Shown piece after piece: positions 25,950 through 37,081 of a DNA stretch of 64,000 nt; positions within the stretch are counted from its first letter, which is position 1; the number at the start of each line of letters is the position of its first letter. The stretch covers positions 186,001 to 250,000 of the forward strand of contig NZ_NIRS01000002.1 of the NCBI RefSeq assembly GCF_002934665.1. Direction: 5' to 3'. The position numbers and the translations under genes are program-made. The notes beneath the pieces were generated by a model. The model was not told the origin of the DNA. It saw only the letters and a list, made by a program, of their open reading frames with translations, and did no database searches. This stretch comes from Pseudomonas laurylsulfatiphila (GTDB lineage Bacteria; Pseudomonadota; Gammaproteobacteria; Pseudomonadales; Pseudomonadaceae).

Positions 25950-27308
25950 ATGAATGTCCCTTTCGATCAGCTGTTCACTTGGCTGAAAGATCACAAGATT
26001 ACCGAAGTCGAGTGCGTTGTCAGCGACCTGACCGGCATTGCACGCGGCAAAATTGCACCGACCAACAAGTTCCTGCATGAGCGAGGCATGCGCCTGCCGG
26101 AAAGTGTCCTTCTGCAAACGGTAACCGGGGACTTTGTCGACGACGACATCTACTACGACCTGCTCGACCCGGCCGACATCGACATGGTCTGCAAGCCGGA
26201 CGCCGACGCCGTCTACGTGGTGCCATGGGCCATCGAGCCGACCGCCATCGTGATCCACGACACCTTCGACAAGTTCGGCAACCCGATCGAGCTGTCGCCG
26301 CGCAACGTGCTGAAGAAAGTCCTGCAGCTGTACACCGACAAAGGCTGGCGGCCGATTGTCGCGCCGGAAATGGAGTTCTACCTGACCCAGCGCTGCGAAG
26401 ACCCGGACTTGCCGCTCAAGGCGCCGATGGGCCGTTCGGGCCGTGCCGAAAGCGGTCGGCAGTCGTTTTCCATCGACGCGGCCAACGAGTTCGATCCGCT
26501 GTTCGAAGACGTCTACGACTGGTGCGAACTGCAAGGCCTGGACCTCGACACGCTGATCCACGAAGACGGCCCGGCGCAGATGGAAATCAACTTCCGTCAT
26601 GGCAACGCACTGGACCTGGCCGACCAGATCACCGTGTTCAAGCGCACCATGCGTGAAGCGGCGCTCAAGCACAATGTGGCGGCAACCTTCATGGCCAAGC
26701 CGGTCGGCGACGAGCCTGGCAGCGCCATGCACATTCACCAGAGCGTGGTGGACATTGCCACCGGCCAGCCGATCTTCGCCGATGCCGATGGCAACATGAG
26801 CGAGCTGTTCCTGCATCACATCGGTGGCTTGCAGAAGTACATCCCGAAAGTGCTGCCGATGTTCGCACCGAACGTCAACTCGTTCCGCCGTTTCCTGCCG
26901 GACACCTCGGCACCGGTGAACGTCGAATGGGGCGAAGAAAACCGCACCGTCGGCCTGCGCGTACCGACTTCCAGCCCGGACGCCATGCGCGTGGAAAACC
27001 GCCTGCCGGGCGCGGACGCCAACCCTTACCTGGCCATCGCCGCCAGCCTGCTGTGCGGTTACCTGGGCATGGTCGAACGCATCGAGCCAAGCGCCGCGGT
27101 ACAGGGCCGCGCCTATGAGCGTCGCAACCTGCGCCTGCCGATCACCATCGAAGACGCTCTGACCCAGATGGAAGAGTGCGACACCATCAGCCGCTACCTG
27201 GGCAGCAAGTTCGTACGGGGCTACGTCGCGGTCAAACGCGCCGAGCACGAGAACTTCAAGCGCGTGATCAGTTCGTGGGAGCGTGAGTTCCTGATGCTGA
27301 GCGTCTGA
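25950..27308 (+). CDS. Gamma-glutamylpolyamine synthetase (PuuA/PauA-like)
   Basis: Glutamine-synthetase-fold ligase of 452 residues that would join glutamate to a polyamine using ATP, the first step of the gamma-glutamylation route. Visible motifs are PEMEFYL, EDGPAQMEINFRHGN, SAMHIHQS and NVEWGEENRTVGLRVP. The length and lack of an adenylylation-type tail separate it from GlnA. Start ATG 25950 has GAGG 6 nt upstream. It is followed by a polyamine-type binding protein and a PuuB-like oxidase, which supports the assignment. Confidence 0.9.
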   Translation: MNVPFDQLFTWLKDHKITEVECVVSDLTGIARGKIAPTNKFLHERGMRLPESVLLQTVTGDFVDDDIYYDLLDPADIDMVCKPDADAVYVVPWAIEPTAIVIHDTFDKFGNPIELSPRNVLKKVLQLYTDKGWRPIVAPEMEFYLTQRCEDPDLPLKAPMGRSGRAESGRQSFSIDAANEFDPLFEDVYDWCELQGLDLDTLIHEDGPAQMEINFRHGNALDLADQITVFKRTMREAALKHNVAATFMAKPVGDEPGSAMHIHQSVVDIATGQPIFADADGNMSELFLHHIGGLQKYIPKVLPMFAPNVNSFRRFLPDTSAPVNVEWGEENRTVGLRVPTSSPDAMRVENRLPGADANPYLAIAASLLCGYLGMVERIEPSAAVQGRAYERRNLRLPITIEDALTQMEECDTISRYLGSKFVRGYVAVKRAEHENFKRVISSWEREFLMLSV

Positions 27309-27331
27309 GGCCTGCGCTGTTCTCAAGGGCC

Positions 27332-27399
27332 CCTTCGCGAGCAGGCTCGCTCCCACAATTGGAATGCATTCCCCTGTGGGAGCGAGCCTGCTCGCGAAG
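27332..27399. repeat. REP pair, family B (inverted)
   Basis: Facing units 27332-27357 and 27375-27399 with the TCGCGAGCAGGCTCGC core and its complement lie between the PuuA-like gene and the binding-protein gene. Confidence 0.9.
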
Positions 27400-27442
27400 A
27401 CGGCCGCTCAAACACCAAAGAATTGCCTGAAGAATCCAATAA

Positions 27443-29847
<2,405 letters not shown>

Positions 29848-29876
29848 CACAATTCTCCTGAAAGGCAGATTCATCC

Positions 29877-29965
29877 GGTGGGAGCGAGCCTGCTCGCGAA
29901 GACGATTTAGCAGCAAAAGAATGGCTACCTGATAAACCGCTTTCGCGAGCAGGCTCGCTCCCACA
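29877..29965. repeat. REP pair, family B (inverted)
   Basis: Facing units 29877-29901 and 29942-29965 with the GGGAGCGAGCCTGCTCGCG core and its complement lie after the PuuB-like gene. The remainder of this 242-bp gap, to 30089, should hold the pqi promoter. Confidence 0.9.
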
Positions 29966-30089
29966 ATGCTTTGGGCAACATCCGGTACGCCCTCCATCCC
30001 CTTGTTTCGACTTTCGATTTGCTCAATTGCGAGGCACTTCTATATTGAGGGGGTGCTCTGAATTTCCTGCCTCTTGTTGAGCTTGACCC

Positions 30090-30686
30090 ATGGCAACTAC
30101 CGATCAACTGATCATCTGCGAGCACTGCGACAGCGTTTACCAAAAAGTCACGCTCGCCAAACATCAGAAAACCCTGTGTACGCGCTGCGGCGGCGTGCTT
30201 CAGCGCTATAACGGCCTCACGGTGGAGCAGCGTCTTGCGTTGACCTTTACCGCGCTCATGCTGTGGATTTTCGCCAATTTCTATCCCGTGATGAGCATCA
30301 GCCTCAAAGGCTCGAAGCACAGCGCCACCCTCTGGGACTCGGTGCTGGCCCTGAGCCTGGGGCCTATCACCTTCATCGCCATGGTGGCGGCGATCGCCAT
30401 GATCATCGCGCCGATCTTCCAGTTGTTGCTGTTGATCTGGGTGCTGGGCTTCGCACTCTCCGGACAACGCTCACCCGGATTCAAGTTCTGCATGCGCTGG
30501 CTGGAAACCCTCAGGCCCTGGAGCATGCTTGAAGTCTGTTTGCTGGGCGCCATGGTCGCCGTGATCAAACTCGCCGGGCTGCTTGATGTGCTGCCCGGTA
30601 TCGGGTTGTTTGCCCTGGCCGTATTGAGCCTGATGATGATCCGCATCGCCGGGCGCGACATCCGCGAACTGTGGGACATTGTATGA
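30090..30686 (+). CDS. PqiA-like membrane protein, N-terminal half
   Basis: Inner-membrane protein of 198 residues, half the length of E. coli PqiA. A zinc-ribbon-like N-terminus (two CxxC pairs in CEHCDSVYQ and CTRCGG) precedes about four membrane helices. PqiA homologues work with MCE proteins in moving lipids across the envelope. The stop overlaps the start of the second PqiA half by 4 bp, so the two halves are made together as separate chains. Confidence 0.9.
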   Translation: MATTDQLIICEHCDSVYQKVTLAKHQKTLCTRCGGVLQRYNGLTVEQRLALTFTALMLWIFANFYPVMSISLKGSKHSATLWDSVLALSLGPITFIAMVAAIAMIIAPIFQLLLLIWVLGFALSGQRSPGFKFCMRWLETLRPWSMLEVCLLGAMVAVIKLAGLLDVLPGIGLFALAVLSLMMIRIAGRDIRELWDIV

Positions 30687-31339
30687 GCACGCCTCCGTAC
30701 GCCGACGAGCTCAACCTGTGCCTGTGCCACACCTGCGGCCTGGCTTGCGACATGACTGACGAGCCTCACGAATGCGAGCGTTGCGGTGCGCCGCTGCACC
30801 GGCGCAAAACCAATTCGCTGACCCGCACCTGGGCCTACATGATCGCGGCCCTGGTGTTTTACATCCCGGCCAACCTGTTGCCGGTGATGAACACCGAAAT
30901 GGTCGGCCACGGCGCCGACAGCACGATCATGAGCGGCGTGCTGGAGTTCTGGGAAGCCGGGGCCTGGGACATCGCCCTGATCATTTTCATTGCCAGTATC
31001 GCGGTGCCGGGCATCAAGTTCGTCGCCATCACCTTGCTGCTGATCACCGTGCAGCGCGACAGCGAGTGGGCACGTAAAGAGCGTTCGACGCTGTACCGCT
31101 TCGTCGAGGTCATCGGCTACTGGTCGATGCTCGATGTGATCGTGGTCGCCCTGGTGGCCTCGCTGGTGAAATTCCAGGCCCTGGCCGACATCGAGCCGCG
31201 CCCGGGCATTCTGTTTTTTGGTCTGGTTGTGGTGTTCACCATGCTCTCGGCAATGAGTTTCGATCCACGCATGATCTGGGATAAAGAGCGGGAAAACCCA
31301 CACAATGAGGAGGTCACGGATGAAGTCGCAAGCCACTGA
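30683..31339 (+). CDS. PqiA-like membrane protein, C-terminal half
   Basis: Inner-membrane protein of 218 residues with the same build as its upstream neighbour: two CxxC pairs (CHTCGLAC, CERCGAPL) then four hydrophobic segments including YMIAALVFYIPANLLPVMNT. ATG 30683 overlaps the previous stop. Together the two ORFs correspond to one E. coli PqiA or YebS chain. The 3' end overlaps pqiB by 20 bp. Confidence 0.9.
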   Translation: MSTPPYADELNLCLCHTCGLACDMTDEPHECERCGAPLHRRKTNSLTRTWAYMIAALVFYIPANLLPVMNTEMVGHGADSTIMSGVLEFWEAGAWDIALIIFIASIAVPGIKFVAITLLLITVQRDSEWARKERSTLYRFVEVIGYWSMLDVIVVALVASLVKFQALADIEPRPGILFFGLVVVFTMLSAMSFDPRMIWDKERENPHNEEVTDEVASH

Positions 31340-32996
31340 CGGGCCGCAAGCCCCTGGGCAGGCACCGATCAAGACCCGCCGTTTCAGCGTTTCGCTGGTC
31401 TGGATCGTGCCCATCGTCGCGGTGCTGGTGGGTATTTCGCTGGTGGTTCACAGCATTCTGCAGCAAGGCCCGACCATCGTTGTCACGTTCAAGACAGGGA
31501 GCGGCCTGACGGCGAATAAAACCGAGGTCAAGTACCGTAATGTGGTGATTGGCCAAGTCTCGGATGTGGAACTGAGCGATGACCAGAAGAGTGTCAACGC
31601 CACCATCAAGCTGGCCAAGCAGGCCGAAAGCTTTACCCGCGAGGATTCGCAGTTCTGGGTCGTGCGCCCGCGCATTGGCGCGGGTGGCGTGTCCGGTATC
31701 GATACGCTGCTGTCGGGCGATTACATCGGTGCCGATATCGGCCAGGCCAACGGCCGGGCAAAACGCTTCACGGGGCTGGAAAACCCGCCGCCCATCACCT
31801 ACGGCGAGCCAGGCAAGCGTTTCACCCTGTTCACCCAGGACCTGGGGTCGCTGGATATCGGCTCGCCGGTCTACTACCGCAAGATCCCGGTGGGCCAGGT
31901 GGTGGCCTACGCGCTGGACCCGGATGGCAAAGGCGTGAACATCGAGCTGTTCATCCACGCCCCCAACGACAAGTACGTTACCGAAAACACCCGATTCTGG
32001 AACGCCAGCGGCATTGACGTGAACGTCGGCGCCAACGGGTTTGCGGTGAAGACCGAATCGTTGTCCTCCCTGCTGGTGGGCGGCATTGCCTTCCGTGCAC
32101 CCGACTACAGCCCAGGCGATAAACCGGCCGCTGCGGAGTACGCCTACGAACTGTTCGACGACCAGCAAACCGCCCTCGCCCCGCCAAACGGCAAGCCGCA
32201 GTACCTGGCCATGCGCTTCGACCAGGCAATGCGCGGGCTCAAGGTGGATGCTCCGGTGGAATTCCTTGGTGTGGAAATCGGCAAGGTGGTGTCGGTCAAT
32301 CTGGATTACGACGAGAAGATTCGGTCCTTTCCGGTCAACGTCGGCATCGTGATTTACCCACAACGCCTGGGCAAGGCCCATGACAAGATGCTCAAGGCGC
32401 TCAATCATGACCCCAATGACGAAGCGGCTGGCGTACGCCTGATCGGCACCTTTATCGATAATGGCCTGCGTGCCCAGGCGCGCACGGGCAACTTCCTGAC
32501 CGGCCAGTTGTACATCGCCCTGGACTTCTACCCCAAGGCAGAAAAAGTCGCTTTCGATGCAACGGCACGTCCGGTCATGATTCCGACCATTCCGGGCAGC
32601 CTCGAGCAATTGCAGGAAAAACTCGAAGCCATGGTCGACAAGATCAACAAACTGCCGATCGAGCGAATCGCCGGCAATCTCGATGGCAATCTTGTCGAAC
32701 TGCGCAAGGGCATGGCGCAATTCAACGGCAAGATCCTGCCTGGCGTGCAAAGCACTCTGTCGGACTTCAGCAAGACGATGGAAACCGCCAATACGACCCT
32801 GCAATCCGCCGGTTCGACCTTGGCCGACGACTCGCCGCAACGGGAAAAACTGGGGCAGACCCTGGATGAACTGGGACGCACGTCGAGATCCTTGCGTGAT
32901 CTTTCGGATTACCTGGGACGGCATCCGGAGTCGCTGCTTCGCGGCCGCCCGAACAATGCCGCGCCCATGGATCTGCAAGGGCCACCGCGCAATTGA
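31320..32996 (+). CDS. pqiB: PqiB-like MCE-domain protein
   Basis: Membrane-anchored periplasmic protein of 558 residues. One N-terminal helix (VWIVPIVAVLVGISLVVHSI) is followed by three MCE/MlaD repeats, recognisable by VKYRNVVIGQVSDVELSDD, VYYRKIPVGQVVAYALDPDG and VEFLGVEIGKVVSVNLDYD. A C-terminal coiled region forms the needle-like channel known for PqiB. Start ATG 31320 is preceded by GGAGG inside the upstream gene. It should form a lipid conduit between membranes with the PqiA halves and PqiC. Confidence 0.92.
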   Translation: MKSQATDGPQAPGQAPIKTRRFSVSLVWIVPIVAVLVGISLVVHSILQQGPTIVVTFKTGSGLTANKTEVKYRNVVIGQVSDVELSDDQKSVNATIKLAKQAESFTREDSQFWVVRPRIGAGGVSGIDTLLSGDYIGADIGQANGRAKRFTGLENPPPITYGEPGKRFTLFTQDLGSLDIGSPVYYRKIPVGQVVAYALDPDGKGVNIELFIHAPNDKYVTENTRFWNASGIDVNVGANGFAVKTESLSSLLVGGIAFRAPDYSPGDKPAAAEYAYELFDDQQTALAPPNGKPQYLAMRFDQAMRGLKVDAPVEFLGVEIGKVVSVNLDYDEKIRSFPVNVGIVIYPQRLGKAHDKMLKALNHDPNDEAAGVRLIGTFIDNGLRAQARTGNFLTGQLYIALDFYPKAEKVAFDATARPVMIPTIPGSLEQLQEKLEAMVDKINKLPIERIAGNLDGNLVELRKGMAQFNGKILPGVQSTLSDFSKTMETANTTLQSAGSTLADDSPQREKLGQTLDELGRTSRSLRDLSDYLGRHPESLLRGRPNNAAPMDLQGPPRN

Positions 32997-33013
32997 GCAC
33001 AGGAGCAACACCC

Positions 33014-33571
33014 ATGGCTTTTCCGCTGAAGTTCACCGTGTTCACCGCGTTGTTGCTGCTCGCCGCCTGCCGCAGTGACCCGATTCAGTTCCACACCCTG
33101 ACCCCGGCCCAGGTGGGCAATCATTCCACGACCACCGTCGGGGTGATTCAGATCGAGACAATAAGCTTGCCGCCTCAGGTCGATCGGGCGCAGATCGTCA
33201 TTCGCGAGGGCAACAGTACCCTGGCGATCCTCGAAACCCATTGGTGGGGCGCAACCCTCGTGGAGGAATTGCGCAGTGCGCTGGCCGATCAACTGAGCAA
33301 CAGTCCCGTACAGGGCAAGTATTCGGTACGGGTCGATGTGCAGCGTTTTGACTCTGTCCCCGGTCAATATGCGCTGATGGACGTGATATGGCGTCTGCGC
33401 AGTGCAGAGCCCGGCAACAAGGCACAGGTGATTTGCCGCAGCACCTTGCAAACGCCGTCAGGCGCGAGTGTCGATGAGTTGGTACTGGCCCAGCAAAACA
33501 ATATCAAACGCCTGGCCGCGCTGATCAGCCAGGCGGCCACCCGACCACAGGCGAGCTGCCCTTCGTCCTGA
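33014..33571 (+). CDS. pqiC: PqiC-like outer-membrane lipoprotein
   Basis: Lipoprotein of 185 residues with a lipobox at LLLLAAC (Cys near residue 16), of the ABC-type auxiliary lipoprotein family (DUF330). PqiC binds the outer-membrane end of the PqiB needle. Start ATG 33014 follows AGGAG by 8 nt; a TTG 21 bp upstream is less likely. It is the last gene of the pqi operon. Confidence 0.9.
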   Translation: MAFPLKFTVFTALLLLAACRSDPIQFHTLTPAQVGNHSTTTVGVIQIETISLPPQVDRAQIVIREGNSTLAILETHWWGATLVEELRSALADQLSNSPVQGKYSVRVDVQRFDSVPGQYALMDVIWRLRSAEPGNKAQVICRSTLQTPSGASVDELVLAQQNNIKRLAALISQAATRPQASCPSS

Positions 33572-33578
33572 AGGCCAT

Positions 33579-33602
33579 CCATCGCCGGCAAGCTGGCTCC
33601 TG
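33579..33602. repeat. Single REP, family A
   Basis: A lone unit reading ATCGCCGGCAAGCTGGCTCC abuts the left end of the first 101-bp REPIN. It looks like the surviving right end of an earlier unit. Confidence 0.7.
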
Positions 33603-33701
33603 TGGGAGCTGGCTTGCCAGCGATGGTCGTTAACGATAACGCGTGTGACCTGGATAAACGCGGCGCGCTTGAGTCCATCACCAGCAAGCTGGCTCCTACA
33701 G
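33601..33701. repeat. REPIN, family A, copy 1 (101 bp)
   Basis: Palindromic ends GTGGGAGCTGGCTTGCCAGC and complement flank an inner segment starting TGGTCGTTAACGATAACGCG. It is in tandem with copy 2 at 33724, with a period of 123 bp. Confidence 0.93.
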
Positions 33702-33723
33702 TTTCGGCGTGGGCATGGTCCTT

Positions 33724-33824
33724 TGTGGGAGCTGGCTTGCCAGCGATGGTCGTTAACGATAACGCGTGTGACCTGGATGAACGCGGCGCGCTTGAGTCCA
33801 TCGCCAGCAGGCTGGCTCCTACAG
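33724..33824. repeat. REPIN, family A, copy 2 (101 bp)
   Basis: Same length and orientation as copy 1 and nearly identical to it, with about three substitutions. The tandem arrangement points to local duplication. From 33825 to about 34100 the 530-bp gap becomes AT-rich and should hold the promoter of the phosphatase gene. Confidence 0.93.
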
Positions 33825-33944
33825 GTATTGCGTTATTGGTGTTTCCCGGGATTGCGCGAAGAACCTCTTTTTAGCGCTGCCATCCCACGCAAGAGTAAAA
33901 GATAACAATTTCCAGTAGTTGACTAATTACCTGCCACAACCCCC

Positions 33945-33960
33945 TCTGCAATTTTTTCAC
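33945..33960 (+). promoter_or_regulatory. TTTTTTCAC motif, candidate ColR-type site
   Basis: The bases TCTGCAATTTTTTCAC resemble the ColR response-regulator box as I recall it from P. putida work, with one mismatch. A near-identical element precedes arnB. It is about 140 bp before the phosphatase start. Confidence 0.3.
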
Positions 33961-34101
33961 ATTCTGTTCACCGTTCCGACACCTGCGCAGATTTAACTTG
34001 GGCTCCAGTTAATTCGCTGAACTTGGTTTCGGCGAAATTTTTTGTGCTGTTTCAGGTTTTGTTCAACAGCACTTTCCCTGGCGCTTCAATGGTGGACAAA
34101 C

Positions 34102-34758
34102 TTGGTCGACTCCGTCTTGCGTAAACCGTCTTCGCGCCTGTCCAAATCGGTCGTGGCCATTAGCGCACTGACCATCGCCGTGCTGGTCACCGGCTTTGTC
34201 CTGTGGCCGAAATCCCCGAACAACCTGGCCGAGGAAGGTGCGCAAGCCCGGGCCCAACTGCTGCAACAATGGAACGCCGGCGAGATCGCGGTGCTGGTTC
34301 GCCATGCCGAGCGGTGCGACCGTTCCAGCAATCCTTGCCTGGGGCCGGCTGACGGCATTACCCGTGCCGGCAGTGAAGCGGCCGCCGTTGTCGGGCAAGG
34401 TCTGGCACACCTGGGTCTGTCGCAGACCGACATCCTGTCCAGCCCCGTTACACGCACTGTGCAGACCGCGCATTACATGTTCAACAGCGACCCTCGGACC
34501 CAGGAATGGCTGGCCACCTGCGGCACGACCCTGCGTAACGATGTCGTGGCGCACAAGGTGGCCCATCGCAACCTGGTGCTGGTGACCCACAGCGGTTGTA
34601 TCGCGGACTTTGAACAGCAGACTGGCCTCAAACACGCGGCGAAGGACGCCGAGTACGGCAGCTCGTTGTTTGTCCACATCGATGGTAATGGGCAGCTGCA
34701 AGTGCTCGGCATTGTGAATGCCGAAGACTGGAATACTCTGCGACAAGAAAAAGACTGA
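34102..34758 (+). CDS. Ais/PmrG-like histidine phosphatase
   Basis: Membrane-anchored periplasmic phosphatase of about 218 residues. A single N-terminal helix (VVAISALTIAVLVTGFVLW) precedes a histidine-phosphatase core with catalytic VRHAERCDRSS and a second histidine in VLVTHSGCIAD. Ais/PmrG removes phosphate from heptose II of LPS in enteric bacteria and is linked to arn genes, as it is here to arnT. No ATG fits the N-terminus. TTG 34102, with GGTGGA 6 nt upstream, is my best start, and it could begin further upstream. Confidence 0.82.
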   Translation: MVDSVLRKPSSRLSKSVVAISALTIAVLVTGFVLWPKSPNNLAEEGAQARAQLLQQWNAGEIAVLVRHAERCDRSSNPCLGPADGITRAGSEAAAVVGQGLAHLGLSQTDILSSPVTRTVQTAHYMFNSDPRTQEWLATCGTTLRNDVVAHKVAHRNLVLVTHSGCIADFEQQTGLKHAAKDAEYGSSLFVHIDGNGQLQVLGIVNAEDWNTLRQEKD

Positions 34759-34822
34759 GTCATTACTCAGCGAAAACTTTGGCAACAAGTTACTTCAAAG
34801 TTGACTGAATAACAGCTGAACA

Positions 34823-34856
34823 AACGGCGAGAAACATGAATGAACTTCTCGCCGTT
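34823..34856. terminator. Hairpin between phosphatase and arnT1
   Basis: AACGGCGAGAA and TTCTCGCCGTT form a perfect 11-bp stem with a 12-nt loop. A weak U-rich stretch follows. It may terminate or attenuate transcription of the phosphatase gene into arnT1. Confidence 0.5.
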
Positions 34857-34933
34857 CAATATCATCCCGCTTTTCTCTCTTGCAAGTTTGCACATCCTTC
34901 TTCAATCAGCCTTTTCAGCGCCAAGGTCAAGAC

Positions 34934-36655
34934 ATGACGTCAAATCAGCCACTGCCGGATTTTGTCGGCCATTCTTCCCGCCTGCTCGCACCAACGACAC
35001 CTGCCAATGAGCGCTGGATGCTGTTCGCCCTGGTTCTGGCGTTCATAGCGTTCTACTTACTACCCCTGATGAGCCACGGCCTGTGGATTCCCGACGAAAC
35101 CCGTTATGCGCAGATCAGCCAGGAAATGCTGCAAAGCGGGAACTGGATCTCGCCGCACTTCATGGGCCTTCGTTATTTCGAGAAGCCGATTGCCGGGTAC
35201 TGGATGATTGCCATCGGTCAGGCAGTGTTTGGCGACAACTTGTTCGGGGTGCGCATCGCGTCGGCGCTGAGCACCGGGCTGAGTGTTTGGCTGACCTGGC
35301 TGATTGCCCGCCGGTTCTGGGGCGATCCGCGCAAAAGTTTTGCCTGCGCGCTGCTTTACATGAGTTTCGGGCTGATTGCCGGTCAGGCCGGGTATGCCAA
35401 CCTCGACCCGCAATTCACCCTCTGGGTGAACTTGAGCCTGGTCTCCCTGTGGTTTGCCATCGACAGCCGCACCACGCGTGCCCGCCTGGTTGCCTGGGTG
35501 GTCCTGGGCATCGCCTGCGGCATGGGCTTCATGACCAAGGGCTTCCTGGCTTGGCTGCTGCCGGCGGTGATCGCCCTGCCCTACATGCTCTGGCAACGTC
35601 GTATTGGCGAGCTGTTGCGTTACGGGCCACTGGCTGTCGTGGTCGCCGCGGCCGTCTGCCTGCCCTGGGCATTGGTCATTCATTATCAGGAACCGGACTT
35701 CTGGAATTTCTTTTTCTGGAACGAACATGTACGCCGCTTCGCCGCCGACAATGCGCAACACGCCCGTCCGTGGTGGTTCTACCTGCCGATGCTGGTCGTT
35801 TCTGTCCTGCCCTGGGCTGTGTTGTTACCAACAACCCTCATCCAGGCCTGGAATAACAAGCGTCAGCCCGTCAGCGGTTTTCTCCTGCTCTGGTTGTTGT
35901 TGCCATTGGCGATTTTCAGCATGAGCAGCGGCAAGTTGCCAACCTACATCATGCCGTGCCTGTTGCCGCTGGCGCTGCTGATGGGGGATGCCCTGACTCG
36001 CCTGCTGCAACAGGCACGGGGACGGACGATTCGCTTCAACGGATGGCTCAACGTCGTCATTGCCACGACGGCCCTGACGGCCTTGCTGTACCTGCAACTG
36101 AGCAAAGAGATCTTCGAAAATACCGAGATGTTCAGCCTGTCCCTGGCATTCATCGTATTGCTGGGCTGGATCATCGCCAACGCCCTGCAAATCCTGCGGC
36201 CATTGACGTTATGGGCGATGCCGGCCCTCGGCATCTGGCTGCTGGTGGCGCTGCTACCCGCCGCCATGCCGGCTCAGATCGTCGACAGCAAGATGCCCGA
36301 CCGGTTTATCTCCGAACACCTGGACAGCCTGAACCAGACCACCACGCTGCTGAGCAATGACCTGGGGGCAGCTTCGGCCATGTCGTGGCTGACCCGGCGA
36401 CCGGAAGTAGCGCTCTACAACGTCGCCGGTGAAATGAAATACGGCCTCCAGGATCCCGCTGCCGCCGAACGCAAGGTGACCCTGCAAGATATCGGGCAAT
36501 GGATGGCCGAGGCGCGCAAGAAAGGCTCGGTCGGGGTGGTAATGCGGGTCAACAGCGTCGATGAGGTTCAGGAGGTCGAGGCACTACCTGCCGACGGCAC
36601 GCGTTATCAGCGCGGCAATATGCAGGTCCTGATCTTCCCGCCAATCCAGCCCTGA
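34934..36655 (+). CDS. arnT: ArnT-type lipid A aminoarabinose transferase, first copy
   Basis: Inner-membrane GT-C glycosyltransferase of 573 residues that should move L-Ara4N from undecaprenyl phosphate to lipid A. About 12 helices and the catalytic first periplasmic loop ([20 protein letters not shown]) are present, along with the family motif [20 protein letters not shown]. The sequence is very similar throughout to the second ArnT at 47133-48782, with an N-terminal extension of about 35 residues. Start ATG 34934 has AAGG 8 nt upstream. It lies apart from the main arn operon, behind an Ais-like phosphatase. Confidence 0.92.
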   Translation: MTSNQPLPDFVGHSSRLLAPTTPANERWMLFALVLAFIAFYLLPLMSHGLWIPDETRYAQISQEMLQSGNWISPHFMGLRYFEKPIAGYWMIAIGQAVFGDNLFGVRIASALSTGLSVWLTWLIARRFWGDPRKSFACALLYMSFGLIAGQAGYANLDPQFTLWVNLSLVSLWFAIDSRTTRARLVAWVVLGIACGMGFMTKGFLAWLLPAVIALPYMLWQRRIGELLRYGPLAVVVAAAVCLPWALVIHYQEPDFWNFFFWNEHVRRFAADNAQHARPWWFYLPMLVVSVLPWAVLLPTTLIQAWNNKRQPVSGFLLLWLLLPLAIFSMSSGKLPTYIMPCLLPLALLMGDALTRLLQQARGRTIRFNGWLNVVIATTALTALLYLQLSKEIFENTEMFSLSLAFIVLLGWIIANALQILRPLTLWAMPALGIWLLVALLPAAMPAQIVDSKMPDRFISEHLDSLNQTTTLLSNDLGAASAMSWLTRRPEVALYNVAGEMKYGLQDPAAAERKVTLQDIGQWMAEARKKGSVGVVMRVNSVDEVQEVEALPADGTRYQRGNMQVLIFPPIQP

Positions 36656-36923
36656 CAGGCAGGCCAGAAAAAGGACCGCAAGGCCTCTGCCCTACGCTCC
36701 CCCGGTGGAGCCGTTGACGATGGGTGGAAGCGGCTGAACCCGTTCCCCGGCACGCCGGCAATCACCGAGCTATCCTTTCGCAACCCCGATGAACGCCACG
36801 CGGGGCCAGCAGCAACTGGCATCGGGTGATTGAAAAAGACAGTCGGGGGCAGCGTCCTATCCTGATCGACGACATCGTTTAATCGACGAGTCGCACCACG
36901 GCTGGCACACTGCTGCTAATCTG

Positions 36924-36940
36924 AATGACAATTACATGTA
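36924..36940 (+). promoter_or_regulatory. Fur-like site (weaker)
   Basis: AATGACAATTACATGTA fits the repeated AT-rich hexamer model of Fur boxes in part, 142 bp before the FbpA-like start. The better match lies at 37006-37024. Confidence 0.35.
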
Positions 36941-37005
36941 TTAACGGTTTTTTTGACGTTATTTTCTCATTTGGATCTCTACATTTCCCGCAACTCAAAA
37001 GACAT

Positions 37006-37024
37006 GCAAATGATTCGCATTGGT
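37006..37024 (+). promoter_or_regulatory. Fur box before fbpA-like gene
   Basis: GCAAATGATTCGCATTGGT matches the 19-bp Fur consensus at 11 positions, including the central ATGAT and CATT elements. It lies 58 bp before the start of a ferric-iron binding protein gene, where iron-dependent repression is expected. Confidence 0.65.
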
Positions 37025-37081
37025 TAACTGGCGTTTCAATGCGCATGACTTTCAAAAAATGCACCAGGAGCAGCCCGCAGA

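Larger units (their letters stand above)
36656..37081. other. Intergenic region: possible coding remnant, then iron-regulated promoter
   Basis: Bases 36656-36885 are GC-rich and read in two plus-strand frames as protein-like fragments interrupted by stops and a frame change (for example WKRLNPFPGTPAITELSF, then NWHRVIEKDSRGQRPILIDD). This looks like a decayed gene, but I do not recognise the family. Bases 36900-37060 turn AT-rich and contain two Fur-like sites before the ferric-binding protein gene. Confidence 0.45.

Noticed and set aside
31314..33011. 565-codon minus-strand frame across pqiB
   Set aside because: Shadow of a gene with three MCE repeats and good operon structure on the plus strand.
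33601..33824. CRISPR array
   Set aside because: The repeats are 101-bp palindromic REPINs with only two tandem copies and near-identical interiors, not short repeats with unique spacers.
33602..33905. Repeated peptide-like ORFs in the region 33602-33905
   Set aside because: They are translations of the tandem REPIN palindromes on both strands, not genes.
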